Of a stretch of DNA of 6,459 bases, positions 3,885-6,459 are shown piece by piece. Below the pieces are notes generated by a model that searched no databases, was not told where the DNA came from, and worked only from the letters and a program-made list of their open reading frames with translations. The position numbers were made by a program, and so were the translations under genes. The DNA comes from JANQEA01 sp964530075 (GTDB lineage: Bacteria; Bipolaricaulota; Bipolaricaulia; UBA7950; UBA9294), in the NCBI GenBank assembly GCA_964530075.1, contig CAZGXU010000071.1:1-6459 (forward strand), in the 5' to 3' direction. Position 1 is the first letter of the stretch, and the number at the start of each line of letters is the position of its first letter.

Positions 3885-6459
3885 ATGAGACGGTTCATCA
3901 TAGCTCTGCTGGTTCTTCTGTCCTGTTCCTGGATTGCCGCTTCCCAGACGTCGATCGAAGTGGCCATCGATCAAGACACAAGTTCGAATTGGAGCGCGCT
4001 GTCGTCCTCCTTCGCGGCGGAGACCGGCGCGCGGGTCACCTTCCGTCCGTATCCGCGCAGCAGCCTCGCTCAGCAGATCGCGCTCAGCGGGATCATCCGC
4101 ACGAGCGGCGTCCACTTCATCATGGTCCCCGAGGAATGGGGGACGAGCCTCGCCCGATACCTGATCGATCTCACCGAGTTCCAGGGGCGCCTGCGCCAGG
4201 AAGGGGTCGAGCCTGTCGAGATCGGCGGCCGACCTGTCGGTGTCCCGATCCCGTTCGCGTCCGACGCGTTCCTCGGCGTCATCGCGTGGCCGTCGGACGT
4301 CGAGCTCGGCCTTCAGTTCCTCGTCGCCGTCGCCCAGAGCGGGGGGATCGCCGCCGGGCCGGGTGTCGTGGCGCCGCTGGGGGTTCTCGGGAACCAGGCG
4401 ATGCAGAAAACGTCCGCCGCTGAGCACAATCCGAAGCTCGATGGCGCCCTGGAGGCGCTGTTCGTGGCAGCGGAGAGCGTCATCGGGCCGATGTTCGAAC
4501 AGGCCATGGCGGCCCTTCCGACCGCCGCGCGAGCGGCGGTGGAAACGGTGGCATCGACGTTCGGGATTCCGTTCTCCGCATCGACATCGACAGTCACCGT
4601 CGTTCTCGAATCGCGGCCCGGACAGACCAGCGCCTCGAACGTCGCGGCGCTCTCCGCGCTCGGCATCAGCCGAACATCGATCGAGGCCTCCTCAAACCTG
4701 ATCAAGGTCAACGTCTCCTTGTCCCAATTGGGGACCCTGGTTTCCCAGCTGGCGGGCGTCGGGTTCATCCGTCCGCCGTACACTCCGTATCCGTTGGGGA
4801 CTCCCAGCCAGGGCGCGGCGGCGATCGGAGCCGAGGTGTACCACAGTGCCGGGATTCGCGGCAGCGGGGTCAAGATCGCGGTGATCGACCTCGGATTCGC
4901 GGGGCTCAGCCAGGCCCAGGGACGTGGTGATCTGCCATACTCCGTCGTCCAGAACGACCTGACCGGCACGGGATTGACGTCCGGGATTACCCACGGAACC
5001 GCGGTCGCCGAGATCATCTATGACATCGCACCGGAAGCCGACCTATACCTGATCAAGATCGCCGACGAGGTCGACCTGGACCTCGCCGTGACGTACTGCC
5101 TCGACCACGGGATCGACATCATCAACCATTCCCTCGGGTGGTACAACACGAACTTCTACGACGGGACGGGGACGATCGCCGAGATCGCCCAGCGCGCGAT
5201 CAGCGGAGGCATCCTCTGGGTCAACGCCGCGGGCAACGAGGCCGAGAGCCACTGGGAGGGGACCTTCACCGACCGGAACTCCGACGGATGGAACGACCAA
5301 TCGGTCACGTTCTACGCCTCGAGCGGAGCGCAGATCATCCTCTACCTGACGTGGAACGAGTGGCCGCAATCCGCGACCGATTACGACCTCTACCTCTACG
5401 ACCCGACGAGCAATCTCGCTGCATCGTCGACGAAACATCAGACGGGGACCGAGGAGCCGACCGAATCGCTTCAGATTAACGCCCCCCGGAGCGGGACCTA
5501 CACGATTCGCATCAGCGGAACCGGTTCGCGGAAGCTCGAGATCTTCAGCCTCTATCAGAACGTCTCGCCCGCCGTGGCGTCGAGCTCGATCCTCGCCCCG
5601 GCGAACGTCGCCAGCGTCGTCGCCGTCGGAGCGATCGATTACGGACACTACACCACCGGACCTCAGGAGCCGTACAGCTCCCAGGGTCCGACCAACTCCG
5701 GGCTGACGAAGCCGGACCTCTGCGCTCCCGACAACGTGTCCACAGGGACCGCCCCGTACACGACGTTCCCCGGAACCTCGGGGGCCGCTCCGCACACCGC
5801 CGCGGCTGCCGCGTTGCTCCTGTCCCAAGAGCCGACGCTGACGGGCAGCGCGCTTCGAAGCCGGCTTCTCTCGAACACCATCGCGATGGGAAGCGCGAAC
5901 ATCTACGGCGCGGGGCGCCTGTTCCTTCAGCCGCCGTCCCAACCGAACCAGCCTCCGCAAGCGCAGTTCAACGTCTCGACGACGAGTCCGGCGGTCGGTG
6001 TCTCGGTCGCATTCGACGGCCGATCGTCCTACGACCCGGACGGGACCATCGCGTCGTACGCGTGGACCTTCGGGGACGGCGCCGCGGGATACGGGTCGAC
6101 GGCGAGCCACGCGTACTCGAGCCCCGGCACCTACACGGCGCGGCTGACCGTCACCGACGACGACGGCGCCAGCGACACGGCGACCCGAACGGTCTCCGTC
6201 GGCGCGCCGAACCAGCCGCCGAACGCCTCGTTCGCGTATTCGCCGTCGTCTCCGACCCCCGGCGTTTGGGTGCAGTTCGACGGCTCCGGATCCAGCGATC
6301 CGGACGGTTCGATCGTCTCGTACAGCTGGCAGTTCGGCGACGGAGGAACCGGAACCGGCTCCTCCGTGTACCATCGCTTCCTGTCCGCAGGCAGCTACAC
6401 CGTCCGGCTGACCGTCACCGACGACGACGGCGCCAGCGACACGGCGACCCGAACGGTCT
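3885..6459 (+). CDS. Secreted subtilisin-like (S8) serine protease with solute-binding-like N-terminus and PKD repeats, 3' end beyond window
   Basis: 858 codons are visible and the frame is open at the window end. Order: signal peptide 1-20 (C14 in VLLSC is a poor lipobox, so lipoprotein is an alternative); residues 22-153 resembling the N-lobe of an ABC solute-binding protein (FAAETGARV, LIDLTEFQ, GGRPVGVPIPF); Ala-rich linker to about 235; propeptide about 236-303; S8 catalytic domain about 310-680. The triad is D335 (KIAVIDLGF), H370 (THGTAVAEII) and S632 (GTSGAAPHTAAA), with oxyanion N451 (AAGNEAESHW). Residues about 472-558, between N451 and S632, are an inserted PPC-like beta-sandwich with DYDLYLYD (499-506) and GTYTIRI (537-543), just after an EF-hand-like DRNSDGWND loop (463-471). 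PKD domains follow at 687-774 and from 775, with FGDG and LTVTDDDG motifs. It should be exported, self-processed and held near the surface. Its true length, and whether a sorting signal or anchor follows, cannot be seen. Confidence 0.96.
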   Translation, partial: MRRFIIALLVLLSCSWIAASQTSIEVAIDQDTSSNWSALSSSFAAETGARVTFRPYPRSSLAQQIALSGIIRTSGVHFIMVPEEWGTSLARYLIDLTEFQGRLRQEGVEPVEIGGRPVGVPIPFASDAFLGVIAWPSDVELGLQFLVAVAQSGGIAAGPGVVAPLGVLGNQAMQKTSAAEHNPKLDGALEALFVAAESVIGPMFEQAMAALPTAARAAVETVASTFGIPFSASTSTVTVVLESRPGQTSASNVAALSALGISRTSIEASSNLIKVNVSLSQLGTLVSQLAGVGFIRPPYTPYPLGTPSQGAAAIGAEVYHSAGIRGSGVKIAVIDLGFAGLSQAQGRGDLPYSVVQNDLTGTGLTSGITHGTAVAEIIYDIAPEADLYLIKIADEVDLDLAVTYCLDHGIDIINHSLGWYNTNFYDGTGTIAEIAQRAISGGILWVNAAGNEAESHWEGTFTDRNSDGWNDQSVTFYASSGAQIILYLTWNEWPQSATDYDLYLYDPTSNLAASSTKHQTGTEEPTESLQINAPRSGTYTIRISGTGSRKLEIFSLYQNVSPAVASSSILAPANVASVVAVGAIDYGHYTTGPQEPYSSQGPTNSGLTKPDLCAPDNVSTGTAPYTTFPGTSGAAPHTAAAAALLLSQEPTLTGSALRSRLLSNTIAMGSANIYGAGRLFLQPPSQPNQPPQAQFNVSTTSPAVGVSVAFDGRSSYDPDGTIASYAWTFGDGAAGYGSTASHAYSSPGTYTARLTVTDDDGASDTATRTVSVGAPNQPPNASFAYSPSSPTPGVWVQFDGSGSSDPDGSIVSYSWQFGDGGTGTGSSVYHRFLSAGSYTVRLTVTDDDGASDTATRTV
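6141..6195 (+). repeat. First copy of a perfect 55-bp direct repeat in PKD-coding DNA
   Basis: These 55 bases encode the end of PKD domain 1 (RLTVTDDDGASDTATRTVS) and recur without a single change at 6405-6459. The offset is 264 bp, exactly 88 codons. Earlier parts of the two domains differ, so only the domain ends are identical. Confidence 0.95.
6405..6459 (+). repeat. Second copy of the 55-bp direct repeat, running off the window
   Basis: It is identical to 6141-6195 and in the same reading frame, at the end of PKD domain 2. The identity may continue past the window edge, and more copies may follow in the unseen part of the gene. Confidence 0.95.

Noticed and set aside
5043..6374. 443-codon minus-strand open frame opposite the subtilase
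   Set aside because: It is Arg/Val/Gly-rich without motifs. The plus strand carries the catalytic triad and PKD domains, and GC-rich third positions explain the lack of stops.

Overview
This is a GC-rich bacterial chromosomal segment (clearly above 60% G+C by eye) with five protein genes in two divergent blocks. It has no recognisable RNA gene, insertion sequence or CRISPR array. MurB places it in a peptidoglycan-making bacterium. The secreted PKD and subtilase proteins resemble what is found in environmental lineages such as Bipolaricaulota/Acetothermia, but that assignment is a weak guess and not something the sequence proves.

Left block, minus strand, read right to left. First comes a small exported right-handed beta-helix protein (984-1754). 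After a 92-bp gap comes murB (1-891), which is cut by the left window edge only a few residues past its catalytic glutamate. The gap holds a 20-bp near-perfect palindrome (954-973). A promoter-like TTGTCC-17-TAGACT lies so close to the beta-helix ATG that the transcript would be almost leaderless.

A 307-bp divergent spacer (1755-2061) separates the blocks. It carries an imperfect inverted repeat and a TATACT -10-like element in front of the right block.

Right block, plus strand. (i) 2062-2877 is an exported protein with a degenerate transglutaminase-like core, a PKD-like C-terminal domain and a Gly/Cys tail. (ii) 3083-3868 is a small exported protein of unknown family. (iii) 3885 to beyond the window end is a large secreted subtilisin-like (S8) protease. 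The last two genes are 16 bp apart, and the protease's Shine-Dalgarno sequence overlaps the stop codon of the gene before it, so they are very likely co-translated. The protease is mosaic: signal peptide, a region resembling the N-lobe of an ABC solute-binding protein, an Ala-rich linker, a propeptide, a catalytic domain with an inserted beta-sandwich, and at least two PKD domains that share a perfect 55-bp DNA repeat.

The most interesting point is that the C-terminus of the small protein at 3083-3868 resembles the protease's own propeptide and ends almost exactly where that propeptide ends. This suggests a dedicated, separately encoded propeptide-like partner (inhibitor or folding chaperone) for the protease. 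Four of the five genes encode exported proteins, so the window looks like a small cell-surface or secretion locus beside a cell-wall synthesis gene.
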